Below, piece by piece: positions 1 to 5,384 of a stretch of 5,384 bases of DNA. Source of the stretch: Trueperaceae bacterium (GTDB taxonomy: Bacteria; Deinococcota; Deinococci; Deinococcales; Trueperaceae); contig SKMG01000224.1 of assembly GCA_007121175.1 (NCBI GenBank), positions 1-5,384 on the forward strand, read 5' to 3'. A model generated the notes under the pieces. It had not been told where the DNA came from, did not search any database, and was given only the letters and a program-made list of their open reading frames with translations. The stretch's first letter is position 1. Each line of letters opens with the position of its first letter. Both the position numbers and the translations under genes were made by a program.

Positions 1-273
1 CCCGACCTGGAGGTCGACGACGTGCGCCGCGTGCGCTACCTCGAGCGCCACGTGCGGGAGGTGCAAGCCGCACTCGAGGCGGGCATCGACGTCCGCGGCT
101 ACTTCGTCTGGTCGCTACTGGATAACTTCGAGTGGCACGAGGGCTATGCCAAGCGCTTCGGCCTCGTGTACGTCGACTACGCCACCTTGCAGCGCTCGCC
201 GAAGCGCTCGTTCCGCTGGTACGCGCAGCTGATCCGCCACGGCCTCGTGCCGGCGAGCGACAGCGTCGCCTGA
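1..273 (+). CDS. Family 1 glycoside hydrolase (beta-glucosidase type), C-terminal end only
   Basis: This is the last 90 codons of a GH1 enzyme; the reading frame is open from base 1, so the gene begins outside the window. The visible part carries the GH1 C-terminal signature: a D-x-x-R-x-x-YL-x-x-H helix (residues 7-18), then GYFVWSLLDNFEW (33-45), GY-x-KRFGLVYVDY (48-60) and a K-R-S-F-R-W-Y ending (68-74). In GH1 enzymes the Glu-Trp of the NFEW motif (here E44, W45) helps hold the sugar in the -1 subsite. The acid/base (NEP) and nucleophile (ENG) glutamates lie upstream and cannot be checked here. Family members hydrolyse beta-glucosides and related glycosides with retention of configuration, usually in the cytoplasm. 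The stop codon TGA (271-273) lies inside a 17-bp tandem duplication. The gene converges on the minus-strand cluster. Substrate preference (glucoside, galactoside, 6-phospho-glycoside) cannot be decided from this fragment. Confidence 0.93.
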   Translation, partial: PDLEVDDVRRVRYLERHVREVQAALEAGIDVRGYFVWSLLDNFEWHEGYAKRFGLVYVDYATLQRSPKRSFRWYAQLIRHGLVPASDSVA

Positions 274-297
274 GCGCCGGCGTCGCCTGAGCGCCGG
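264..297. repeat. Perfect 17-bp tandem duplication spanning the GH1 stop codon
   Basis: The unit CGTCGCCTGAGCGCCGG occurs twice back to back (264-280 and 281-297) without a mismatch. The first copy contains the last codons and the TGA stop of the GH1 gene; the second copy lies in the intergenic space. The duplication therefore does not change the protein. It creates the two GC-rich arms of the hairpin annotated at 273-301. It looks like a replication-slippage duplication. Confidence 0.85.
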
Positions 298-301
298 CGC
301 T
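273..301. terminator. GC-rich hairpin between convergent genes, possible bidirectional terminator
   Basis: GCGCCGGCG at 274-282 pairs perfectly with CGCCGGCGC at 292-300 around a 9-base loop; A273-T301 adds a tenth pair. It sits in the 41-bp gap between the GH1 stop and the stop of the oppositely oriented DUF423 gene, where a shared terminator would be expected. No T-run follows the stem on either strand, so it is not a classical intrinsic terminator. It could act as a U-less terminator, protect the mRNA end, or simply result from the tandem duplication. A second, smaller perfect stem (ACCCTC at 317-322, GAGGGT at 326-331) overlaps the end of the DUF423 gene. Confidence 0.4.
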
Positions 302-314
302 GGGGCGACCTGGG

Positions 315-698
315 CTACCCTCGCCGAGGGTCGGACCGGGTCCGCCAGGCCGACCAGGCCAGCACGAGCCAGCCACCGATCATGCCGGCGCCGCCGATCG
401 GCGCGATGGCGCCGAAGAGCCCGAGATCGGTGGCCACCAGGGCGTAGAGGCTGCTCGAGAACACCACCGATCCGGCGAGCAGGAGCAGCGCGGAGAGCCG
501 CGCCCCGCGAACGCGCTCGCTGGCGACGGCCGCGACGGCCGCGGCCGCTGCATGCACCAGGTGGTACTGCACGCCGGTCTCGAAGGTGGCGAGCCGCTCG
601 GGCCGCAGCACGCTCGAGAGCGCGTGCGCGCCGAAGGCGCCGAGCGCAACCCCGAGCGCGCCCCAGGCGGCGGCCAACGCCAGCAGGACCTGCGCCAT
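315..698 (-). CDS. DUF423 family small integral membrane protein (YgdD-like)
   Basis: A 127-residue inner-membrane protein of the usual length for DUF423. Family hallmarks are visible: LGAFGAHAL at residues 19-27 near the end of the first membrane segment, F-E-T-G-V-x-Y-H-x-x-H (39-49), a second hydrophobic stretch (about 69-86) with VFSSSLY (79-85), and PIGGAGMIGGW (100-110) leading into the last membrane segment (about 95-116). A short basic tail follows. About four membrane helices are expected. The biochemical role of the family is not established. The ATG start (698-696) shares one base with the stop of the upstream ATPase gene (TGATG), and a GGAGG lies three bases before the ATG, so translation is probably coupled to the ATPase gene. 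It is the last gene of the minus-strand cluster and ends with TAG 41 bp from the convergent GH1 gene. DUF423 genes occur in many contexts, so membership of this operon may reflect packing rather than shared function. Confidence 0.9.
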   Translation of the reverse strand: MAQVLLALAAAWGALGVALGAFGAHALSSVLRPERLATFETGVQYHLVHAAAAAVAAVASERVRGARLSALLLLAGSVVFSSSLYALVATDLGLFGAIAPIGGAGMIGGWLVLAWSAWRTRSDPRRG

Positions 699-1696
699 CA
701 GCCTCCGCCGAACGACCCGTCGACGGGAGCGTCGTCGGGGCGTGCGACGCCGCTGGCGACCTCGACTTCCGCGGCATGCGGCTCGCGCGCGGCCACGCGC
801 TCGCTTGGGGCTCCGCGGGGCGCCCGGCCATCGCGGCGCGGCGCGCGGCTCGCTGGCGCCTCGCTCTGGGCCGCCTGCGCGAAAGGTTCGTCGCCACGCC
901 GCGGGTGAGCGGCCTCGCCGTCAACTACGGGCGGGTGAGAGAAGGGTTCGTCGCCACGCCGCGGCTGAGCGGTCTCGCCGTCGGCTGAGGGCGGGCTGGC
1001 TGCCGCTGCCTCGCCGGAGCGGATCCCGAGCTCGACCGCCTCGAGCAGGCCGTCGCGCAGCCGCAAGCGAGCGTCAGCGTGATCCGCGAGGCTGGCGTTG
1101 TGGGTGACCAGGACCACGGTCCGGCCATCCTCCGCGACCTGGTGCAAGGCCTCGAAGACGAGCTCGCCCGAGGCCGAGTCGAGCGAGCCGGTGGGTTCGT
1201 CGGCGAAGACGACGGCCGGGTCGTTAGCGAGCGCGCGCGCCAGGGCGACGCGCTGCCGCTCGCCTCCGGAGAGCTTGTGCGGCAGGTGGTCGGCGCGATG
1301 CAGCAGGCCGACGCGCTCGAGTGCGGCGCGGGCCCGCCCGTCGCGTTCGGCGCGCGCCACGCCCGCCAGTCCGAGCGGCAAGGCGACGTTCTGGAGCGCG
1401 CTGAACACGGTCACCAAGTTGTAGCTCTGGAACACGAAGCCGAAGCTGCGGAGCCGCAGCACCGAACGCTCACGCTCCGTGAGGTCGTGGAGCGGCACGT
1501 CGCCGAACCAGACCTCGCCCGTGCTGGGGACGTCGAAGCCCGCCAGCAGGTTCAGCAGCGTCGACTTACCCGAGCCCGACGGTCCCAGCACCGCAGTGAC
1601 GCGCCCCGCCTCGAAGGCGTGATCGAACGAGCGCAAGGCGTGGACCTCGCCGGCGGGAGTGCGGTAGACCTTGCTGAGGCCTGAGGCTCGTAACAC
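698..1696 (-). CDS. ABC transporter ATP-binding protein, LolD/MacB type, with repeat-containing C-terminal tail
   Basis: A complete nucleotide-binding subunit: Walker A GPSGSGKST (residues 38-46), Q-loop Q90, signature LSGGE (142-146), Walker B VVFADE (162-167), D-loop SLD (171-173) and H-loop H199. The DEPTG-x-LD and LSGGERQRVALARAL patterns place it in the LolD/MacB/FtsE-like branch that pairs with FtsX-fold permeases, and such a permease is encoded in the same cluster. It would hydrolyse ATP on the cytoplasmic face to drive movement of the permease's extracytoplasmic domain, typically for lipoprotein, lipid, peptide or drug handling. The catalytic domain ends near residue 223, the normal family length. 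About 108 more residues follow, rich in Ala, Pro, Arg and Glu. They include two copies of a DGE-x-A-x-PRRGDEPF unit (239-252, 259-272) and end in DGSFGGG; no known domain is apparent there. The start is GTG at 1696-1694, directly before the conserved LRASGLSKVY strand. No clear ribosome binding site is seen. It lies 48 bp after the DUF2207 gene and overlaps the DUF423 start by one base. Confidence 0.95.
   Translation of the reverse strand: MLRASGLSKVYRTPAGEVHALRSFDHAFEAGRVTAVLGPSGSGKSTLLNLLAGFDVPSTGEVWFGDVPLHDLTERERSVLRLRSFGFVFQSYNLVTVFSALQNVALPLGLAGVARAERDGRARAALERVGLLHRADHLPHKLSGGERQRVALARALANDPAVVFADEPTGSLDSASGELVFEALHQVAEDGRTVVLVTHNASLADHADARLRLRDGLLEAVELGIRSGEAAAASPPSADGETAQPRRGDEPFSHPPVVDGEAAHPRRGDEPFAQAAQSEAPASRAPRRDGRAPRGAPSERVAAREPHAAEVEVASGVARPDDAPVDGSFGGG
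881..1000. repeat. 60-bp tandem duplication inside the ATPase tail
   Basis: Two direct copies with a period of exactly 60 bp (881-940 and 941-1000). The first 42 bases of each unit (881-922 and 941-982) match at 39 of 42 positions; the remaining 18 bases are more diverged. The period is a multiple of three, so the frame of the ATPase tail is kept and the protein gains two PRRGDEPF-containing repeats separated by Pro-containing spacers. The differences between copies show that the duplication is not very recent. Confidence 0.85.
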
Positions 1697-1744
1697 GACG
1701 CCGATTCTACCGCGCGGGGCGCGCTTCGCCGGTCTCGGCTGCTT

Positions 1745-3550
1745 TCAGCGACCACCAGATGACCCACCGCCGCCACCACCTCCGCCGCCGGAGGACGAGC
1801 CTCCTGACGATGCCGAGGCGCCCGAGCGCGCCAGCGCGCCCGAGAGCTGCGTGATCGAGCGAGACAGCTGGCCGAGGTCCCGAGCGGAGCCAGCGGCTCC
1901 GAGCCAGGCGGCTTGCCTGACCATGGCGCGCTGATCGGCACCGGCCGCGGGTGCCGCGCGCTGGAGCGTGCGCAGGAACCGTTCCGCCACGCCCAGCGCG
2001 GCCGCGTAGGCGTAGTAGCGGTCCCACAGCCTGAAGAAGTCGGGAGGGGCGTCGCGCATGCGGGTGTAGTCGGTCAGCGTCCGCCTGAAGCCGAGCCAGG
2101 CCGCGCGCTCCTCGGCGATCTCCGGGCGATACGCAGGCAGCGCCGTGACCGCGACGAGCAGCAACCCGAGGCACATGAAGGCGGCGCCGATGGAGAGGAT
2201 CATCGCCATGCTGACGGTCGCCCAGATGACGACGCCGATGCCGAGGCCCACCACCAAGCAGCGGACGCCCCAGCGGTTACGGGCCGCCACGCTCTCGGGC
2301 GTGAGGTAAGGCCCGCCGTAGTAGCCCTGGGCCCACGCGACCACCTGCTTGCCGAAGGCGCTGAGGAAGGACTGGGCGTGGCTGCGGCCGTAGCGGCTGA
2401 GCTCGTCGATCGTGACCGAGTCGGTGTCGCGCCGCCCGCTGAGGCCGCTGGCGGCCGCCTTCTGCAGGTAGTCGAGCGTCGCTTGCTCGAAGCCCTCGAG
2501 CGGCTGTGCATCGTGCGCGGGCGGTTGCAGGCGGATGACGAGGCTGCGACCCTCACCCTCGAAGCGCAGGTGCCCGCGCCGCGCCAGGTCGATGATGGTC
2601 GCGTACCAGGCCGGCCCCATGGCGCTGGTCGCCGCGTGCTGGCTGAGTAGCGTCGTCACCGCGGCCGGCGGCATGTCGCGCGGCGGCTCGAACGGATAGC
2701 GCATCGCGTCGACCTTCGGCTCGCGGCCGACTCGCCGGTAGGCGCCCAGGATGCCGACCAGGAGATAGACCACGCCCGCTGCTGGCAGGAGCGCCCAGCC
2801 CGGGTGGGAGCGAACCGCGAGCCAGAAGCGTTCGCGCTCTTGGACGCCCGAAACGCGGGCCTGATCGCGCAGCAGCCGTTCGAACGCGGTCTCGCCGCCG
2901 CGGACCGTGAACAGCGCCGGGTCCATCAGGTAGCGGATCTCGACGCCGTCGCCCGCCGGCACCCGGCCGAAGGCCACCTCCAGCACGCTGCGGTCGTCGG
3001 AGAGGCTGACTGTCGGTTCCTCGGGGTTGGCGTAGCGCATGACGTAGGCGTCGTAGGGTTGCGGCATCGATCCGGGTGCGGCGACGCGGAGCCGATACCC
3101 GAGGACGATCGGGCGATCGCGCTCGAGGATGTTCCAGTACCACTGCACCACGTCTCGATACGTGTCGACGGTGCCGTCGAGCCGGTAGGCGAAGCGCACG
3201 CGGCGCTCGCTCACCCGCGCGTCCTGACGGACCACCACTTCGGTCCCGCCTTCGCAGGGCTGGGTCAGGCCGGTCGCAGCCGGACCAGGGGAGAGCGCGC
3301 CGGTCTCGTCGCCGAGGAGGCTCAGCTGCTCGCCGGGCCGCAGGAGCACGCACACGAACGCCTCGCGGAAGTCTCGATTGGTCCACAAGGTGCGCTCGTC
3401 GCGCACCTCGACGCCGCCATCGGGCAGGATGCGAACGTCCTGGACGACGTCACGCCACTCGAAGCGGGTCTGTTGGGCGTGCGCCGGATTGAGGATCGCG
3501 AGCAGCGCGATCAGCGCCACGAGCTGGCCCAGTCCCGCCGCGCGCCTCAT
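1745..3550 (-). CDS. DUF2207 family membrane protein with signal peptide and poly-glycine C-terminus
   Basis: A 601-residue protein with DUF2207 (YciQ-like) architecture. A signal peptide covers about 1-25 (basic MRR, hydrophobic core, cleavage predicted after the AHA at 23-25). An exported beta-rich domain follows to about residue 240. It contains two cysteines, C67 and C99, that could form a disulfide. Then come a membrane helix (about 251-270), the family motif YPFEPPRDMPPAAV (285-298), a cytoplasmic winged-helix-like region with LARRGHLRFEGEG (322-334), a paired membrane segment (about 430-473), and the segment AAWLGFRRTLTDYTRM (483-498) with RYYAYAAALGV (511-521). The tail (578-601) is Ser/Gly only apart from the last Arg, with a run of nine Gly, as is common in this family. 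Its molecular function is unknown. Its ATG overlaps the stop of the upstream permease gene by 4 bp (ATGA), so the two are probably translationally coupled. The ATPase gene follows after 48 bp. Its position between the permease and the ATPase suggests a partner role in that transporter; this is inferred from context only. Confidence 0.9.
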   Translation of the reverse strand: MRRAAGLGQLVALIALLAILNPAHAQQTRFEWRDVVQDVRILPDGGVEVRDERTLWTNRDFREAFVCVLLRPGEQLSLLGDETGALSPGPAATGLTQPCEGGTEVVVRQDARVSERRVRFAYRLDGTVDTYRDVVQWYWNILERDRPIVLGYRLRVAAPGSMPQPYDAYVMRYANPEEPTVSLSDDRSVLEVAFGRVPAGDGVEIRYLMDPALFTVRGGETAFERLLRDQARVSGVQERERFWLAVRSHPGWALLPAAGVVYLLVGILGAYRRVGREPKVDAMRYPFEPPRDMPPAAVTTLLSQHAATSAMGPAWYATIIDLARRGHLRFEGEGRSLVIRLQPPAHDAQPLEGFEQATLDYLQKAAASGLSGRRDTDSVTIDELSRYGRSHAQSFLSAFGKQVVAWAQGYYGGPYLTPESVAARNRWGVRCLVVGLGIGVVIWATVSMAMILSIGAAFMCLGLLLVAVTALPAYRPEIAEERAAWLGFRRTLTDYTRMRDAPPDFFRLWDRYYAYAAALGVAERFLRTLQRAAPAAGADQRAMVRQAAWLGAAGSARDLGQLSRSITQLSGALARSGASASSGGSSSGGGGGGGGGSSGGR

Positions 3551-4740
3551 TCGCGAGCGACCGCCACGGCGATCGGCACGCGTGCCGCACGCTCGGCCGG
3601 CACGATGCCGGAGAGCAGCCCCATGCCGGCCGCCACCGCGACGGCGAAGGCCACGAGCTGCGGGGTCACGATGGCGACGTCGAGTCCGACGACGTCGAAC
3701 GCGAGCTGGTTGACCACCGCCGCGCCAGCGTAGCCCATCGCGACGCCGACGATCGCGCCGACCAGCGCCAGCAGGACCGCTTCGAGCAGCACCAGCGCGA
3801 CCAGGAAGCGCGGCCGGGCCCCCACTGCCCGCACCACGCCGAACTCCCGGGTGCGCTCGAAGACGCTCATCAGCATGGTGTTGGCCACCGCGATGCCGCC
3901 GACGACCAGGGCGATCGCGCTGATGCCCAGACGCACGACGTCGGTCACGCGCACCGCGCGCTCGAAGATGCCTGAGAGGTCGCTGCGCGTCTGGAAGCCG
4001 AGGTCGGGGTAGGCCTCGTTCAGCCGGCGGGCTGCGGCGGCGGCCGCAGCCGGAGACGGGTCGATGAGCTCCAGCATCACGAACGAGAGGCGCTCCTGTG
4101 CCCCGAGCGCCGCCTGGAGCGGCTCTAACGGGACGAGGATGGCATTGTCGAGCAGCCCGCCCTCGGCCGAGCCGATGCCGACCACCTCGAAGGCAGCCTC
4201 GGGGTTGAGGCGTAGTTCGTCGCCGAGCGCGATGCCGCTGCGCTGCGCGGTCTGCTCGCCGACCACGGCCTCGCCCACGATGGGCGCCCTGCGCGCGTTC
4301 TGGTCACGCGTCTCGGGCGGACGCGCTTCGAGCCCGCGCCCCTCGATCAGCCTGAAGTCGCGGTACACCCGCTGCAAGTCCGTGTCGACCGGGATGCCGT
4401 AGAACACGAAGGCGCTCGCTGCGACCAGCGAGCCGCGCAGGTAGACCAGCACCGGCGTCAGCTCGGCGATGCCGTACTCGTCAGCGGCGGCCTCGAGCTC
4501 GTCGAGGTAGTGCAGCGGCATCTGCGGCACCGAACCGAGCGACTGGGAGTCGAAGGCGCCGTAGCTCACCTGGATATCGGGCCCCAGGCCCTCGAGGCTG
4601 TCGTCGAAGGCGCTGCGCAGCCCCTCTCCGAGCGAGAGGAAGACGACCGTCGAGCCCACCGCGATAGCGATGCCGAGGGCTGTAAGGGCGGTCCGCAGCG
4701 GCCGCCTGGTCAGCGAGGCGAACGCCAGCTGTGCGATCAC
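3547..4740 (-). CDS. ABC transporter permease, FtsX/MacB/LolC fold
   Basis: A 397-residue permease with the standard layout of the family. There is a short basic N-terminus ([12 protein letters not shown], 9-20) and a first membrane helix (about 17-38). A large extracytoplasmic MacB-PCD-like domain follows (about 40-265), containing GRGL, a [11 protein letters not shown] segment and VVGI. Three more membrane helices lie at about 268-292, 313-337 and 361-384. The cytoplasmic coupling segment [18 protein letters not shown] (291-308) is the FtsX-family signature that contacts the ATPase. The C-terminal [17 protein letters not shown] is typical of the family end. It would form a homodimer, or a heterodimer with another permease, with the ATPase at 698-1696 and use the mechanotransmission mechanism described for MacB and LolCDE. 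No second permease is present in this window. The start is GTG at 4740-4738, 7 bp after the stop of the RodZ-like gene, with GGAG at 4754-4751 as a plausible but slightly distant ribosome binding site. The substrate is not readable from sequence. Confidence 0.95.
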   Translation of the reverse strand: MIAQLAFASLTRRPLRTALTALGIAIAVGSTVVFLSLGEGLRSAFDDSLEGLGPDIQVSYGAFDSQSLGSVPQMPLHYLDELEAAADEYGIAELTPVLVYLRGSLVAASAFVFYGIPVDTDLQRVYRDFRLIEGRGLEARPPETRDQNARRAPIVGEAVVGEQTAQRSGIALGDELRLNPEAAFEVVGIGSAEGGLLDNAILVPLEPLQAALGAQERLSFVMLELIDPSPAAAAAAARRLNEAYPDLGFQTRSDLSGIFERAVRVTDVVRLGISAIALVVGGIAVANTMLMSVFERTREFGVVRAVGARPRFLVALVLLEAVLLALVGAIVGVAMGYAGAAVVNQLAFDVVGLDVAIVTPQLVAFAVAVAAGMGLLSGIVPAERAARVPIAVAVARE

Positions 4741-4747
4741 GCGCTGC

Positions 4748-5384
4748 TCACTCCGGGAATGCCCGCCCGAGCACGGCGCCCGGGGACCCCATGGGTCCTA
4801 AGTCCTGCCCGCCGTGCACGAGCCGCACGCCAGCGGCGTTGCCGGTGTAGACGTAGACCGGCGGCTCGAACTGGTAGCTCTGGCCGCTCTGGGCGGTGGT
4901 GAACACCAGCCGGTCGCCCTGGTTGCGCTCGGTGGAGCGGTAGACCTCCAGCCAGGTGGTATCGGTGATCGTGATCGTCAGTGGCCCCCTGCCGTCGCCG
5001 GCCACCGGCGGCGCCCCAGCTGGCGTCGCGCCCGCCGCAGCGTCGTCGGCCGCGGCTGAGAGCGGTACCAGCGTCAGCGTCACCTCCGTGCCGCTATCGA
5101 GATCGGCGCGGACTTCGCCAGGCTGGTAGCCGTCGAGTTCGGCGCGCACCAGGCGGCCCTCGCCGGGGGTGACGAGCAGGTCGAAGACCGGCGACAGGTA
5201 GGGCATCGCGTAGCCGTCGATGGTGATCGTGGCGCCGGGCGGGTCGGTCACGATGTCGACGCGCACCGTCGACGGACCGGCCGGCTCCTCCGCAGCTGCC
5301 TCCGCGGCGGCCGGAGCGGCGGCCGCAGTATCGGCCCCAGCGCCAGCCGGTGCGGCGGCCGCGTCCTGGGCTGCCGGGCGGGCC
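4748..5384 (-). CDS. PEGA plus RodZ-like DUF4115 domain protein, N-terminus outside the window
   Basis: The minus-strand frame is open from the window edge to TGA at 4750-4748, giving 211 visible residues. The first possible start (GTG at 5266) is internal, because the Ala/Pro/Glu-rich coding continues upstream without a stop. Visible residues 1-39 are an Ala/Pro-rich linker. Residues 41-108 form a PEGA domain: VDIVTDPPGATITIDGY, then SP, an ELDGY turn and a closing TLTLVPL strand. Residues 109-133 are a second Ala/Pro linker. Residues 134-211 match DUF4115, the C-terminal extracytoplasmic domain of RodZ: LTITITDTTWLEVYR with its conserved Trp, YVYTGNAAGVRLVHGGQDL, and a final FPE. In RodZ proteins this domain follows a cytoplasmic helix-turn-helix, a membrane helix and a Pro-rich linker, and RodZ links MreB to the cell-wall synthesis machinery. 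An HTH and membrane helix are therefore expected beyond position 5384 but are not seen. The gene directly precedes the ABC permease by 7 bp. It may be a RodZ homologue or a related envelope sensor. Confidence 0.78.
   Translation of the reverse strand, partial: ARPAAQDAAAAPAGAGADTAAAAPAAAEAAAEEPAGPSTVRVDIVTDPPGATITIDGYAMPYLSPVFDLLVTPGEGRLVRAELDGYQPGEVRADLDSGTEVTLTLVPLSAAADDAAAGATPAGAPPVAGDGRGPLTITITDTTWLEVYRSTERNQGDRLVFTTAQSGQSYQFEPPVYVYTGNAAGVRLVHGGQDLGPMGSPGAVLGRAFPE
4751..4754 (-). promoter_or_regulatory. Probable ribosome binding site of the permease gene
   Basis: GGAG on the minus strand lies 10 bases before the GTG start at 4740, within the last codons of the RodZ-like gene. It supports the GTG as start because no closer purine-rich site is present. 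The spacing is longer than optimal, so reinitiation after the upstream stop (7 bp away) may also contribute. Confidence 0.45.

Noticed and set aside
333..343. GGACC-G-GGTCC palindrome
   Set aside because: It lies inside the DUF423 coding sequence and is short; such palindromes are common at this GC content and no regulator link can be supported.
115..924. Minus-strand open frame of 269 codons crossing the DUF423 gene and the end of the GH1 gene
   Set aside because: Its Arg/Ala-rich translation is the out-of-frame reading of the DUF423 and ATPase genes and overlaps the GH1 gene on the other strand; no family features.
881..1000. Direct repeats as a CRISPR array
   Set aside because: Only two units without unique spacers, inside the reading frame of the ATPase tail and in phase with it.
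1704..1709. TAGAAT on the minus strand as a -10 promoter element for the ATPase gene
   Set aside because: It sits only 7 bases before the GTG start and has no -35-like hexamer 16-18 bases upstream (the region is CCGGCG-like). It is more likely chance within the 48-bp intergenic gap.
1913..2650. Plus-strand open frame of 245 codons
   Set aside because: Antisense to the well-supported DUF2207 coding sequence, with no recognisable motif; a GC-driven shadow.
2804..3733. Long plus-strand open frame (309 codons) opposite the DUF2207 and permease genes
   Set aside because: It lies antisense to two clearly recognisable genes, its composition is an Ala/Arg/Asp-rich mirror of GC-rich codons, and it shows no domain or signal. 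Long antisense frames are expected at this GC content.

Overview
The window is about 5.4 kb of very GC-rich, tightly packed bacterial DNA. It uses GTG as well as ATG starts, and genes overlap or sit a few bases apart. The exported and membrane proteins look like those of a bacterium with a complex envelope: an FtsX/MacB/LolC-type ABC permease, a signal-peptide DUF2207 protein and a RodZ-like C-terminal module. A high-GC Gram-negative or otherwise diderm lineage (Pseudomonadota, Myxococcota, Deinococcota/Trueperaceae) would fit. The lineage cannot be fixed from this sequence alone.

Layout: positions 1-273 (+) hold the last 90 codons of a family-1 glycoside hydrolase (beta-glucosidase type). 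It converges on a minus-strand cluster that fills the rest of the window. The 41-bp convergent gap carries a perfect 17-bp tandem duplication and a strong GC hairpin.

In transcription order (right to left) the minus-strand cluster is: (1) a partial protein with an Ala/Pro-rich linker, a PEGA domain and a RodZ-like DUF4115 domain, 5384-4748; (2) an FtsX/MacB-like ABC permease, 4740-3547; (3) a DUF2207 membrane protein with a signal peptide and a poly-Gly tail, 3550-1745; (4) a LolD/MacB-type ABC ATPase with an unusual low-complexity C-terminal tail containing a 60-bp tandem duplication, 1696-698; (5) a small DUF423 membrane protein, 698-315. Junctions are +7 bp, a 4-bp ATGA overlap, +48 bp and a 1-bp TGATG overlap, so this is very probably one operon whose promoter lies beyond position 5384.

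The permease and ATPase are separated by the DUF2207 gene, which suggests the DUF2207 protein may work with the transporter as an envelope-facing partner. Together with the RodZ-like/PEGA protein this suggests an envelope-associated module (lipoprotein or lipid handling, or peptidoglycan remodelling). That is inference; no substrate can be read from the sequence. The least ordinary observations are the DUF2207 gene inserted between the ABC subunits, the PEGA-DUF4115 domain pairing, and the repeat-expanded tail of the ATPase.
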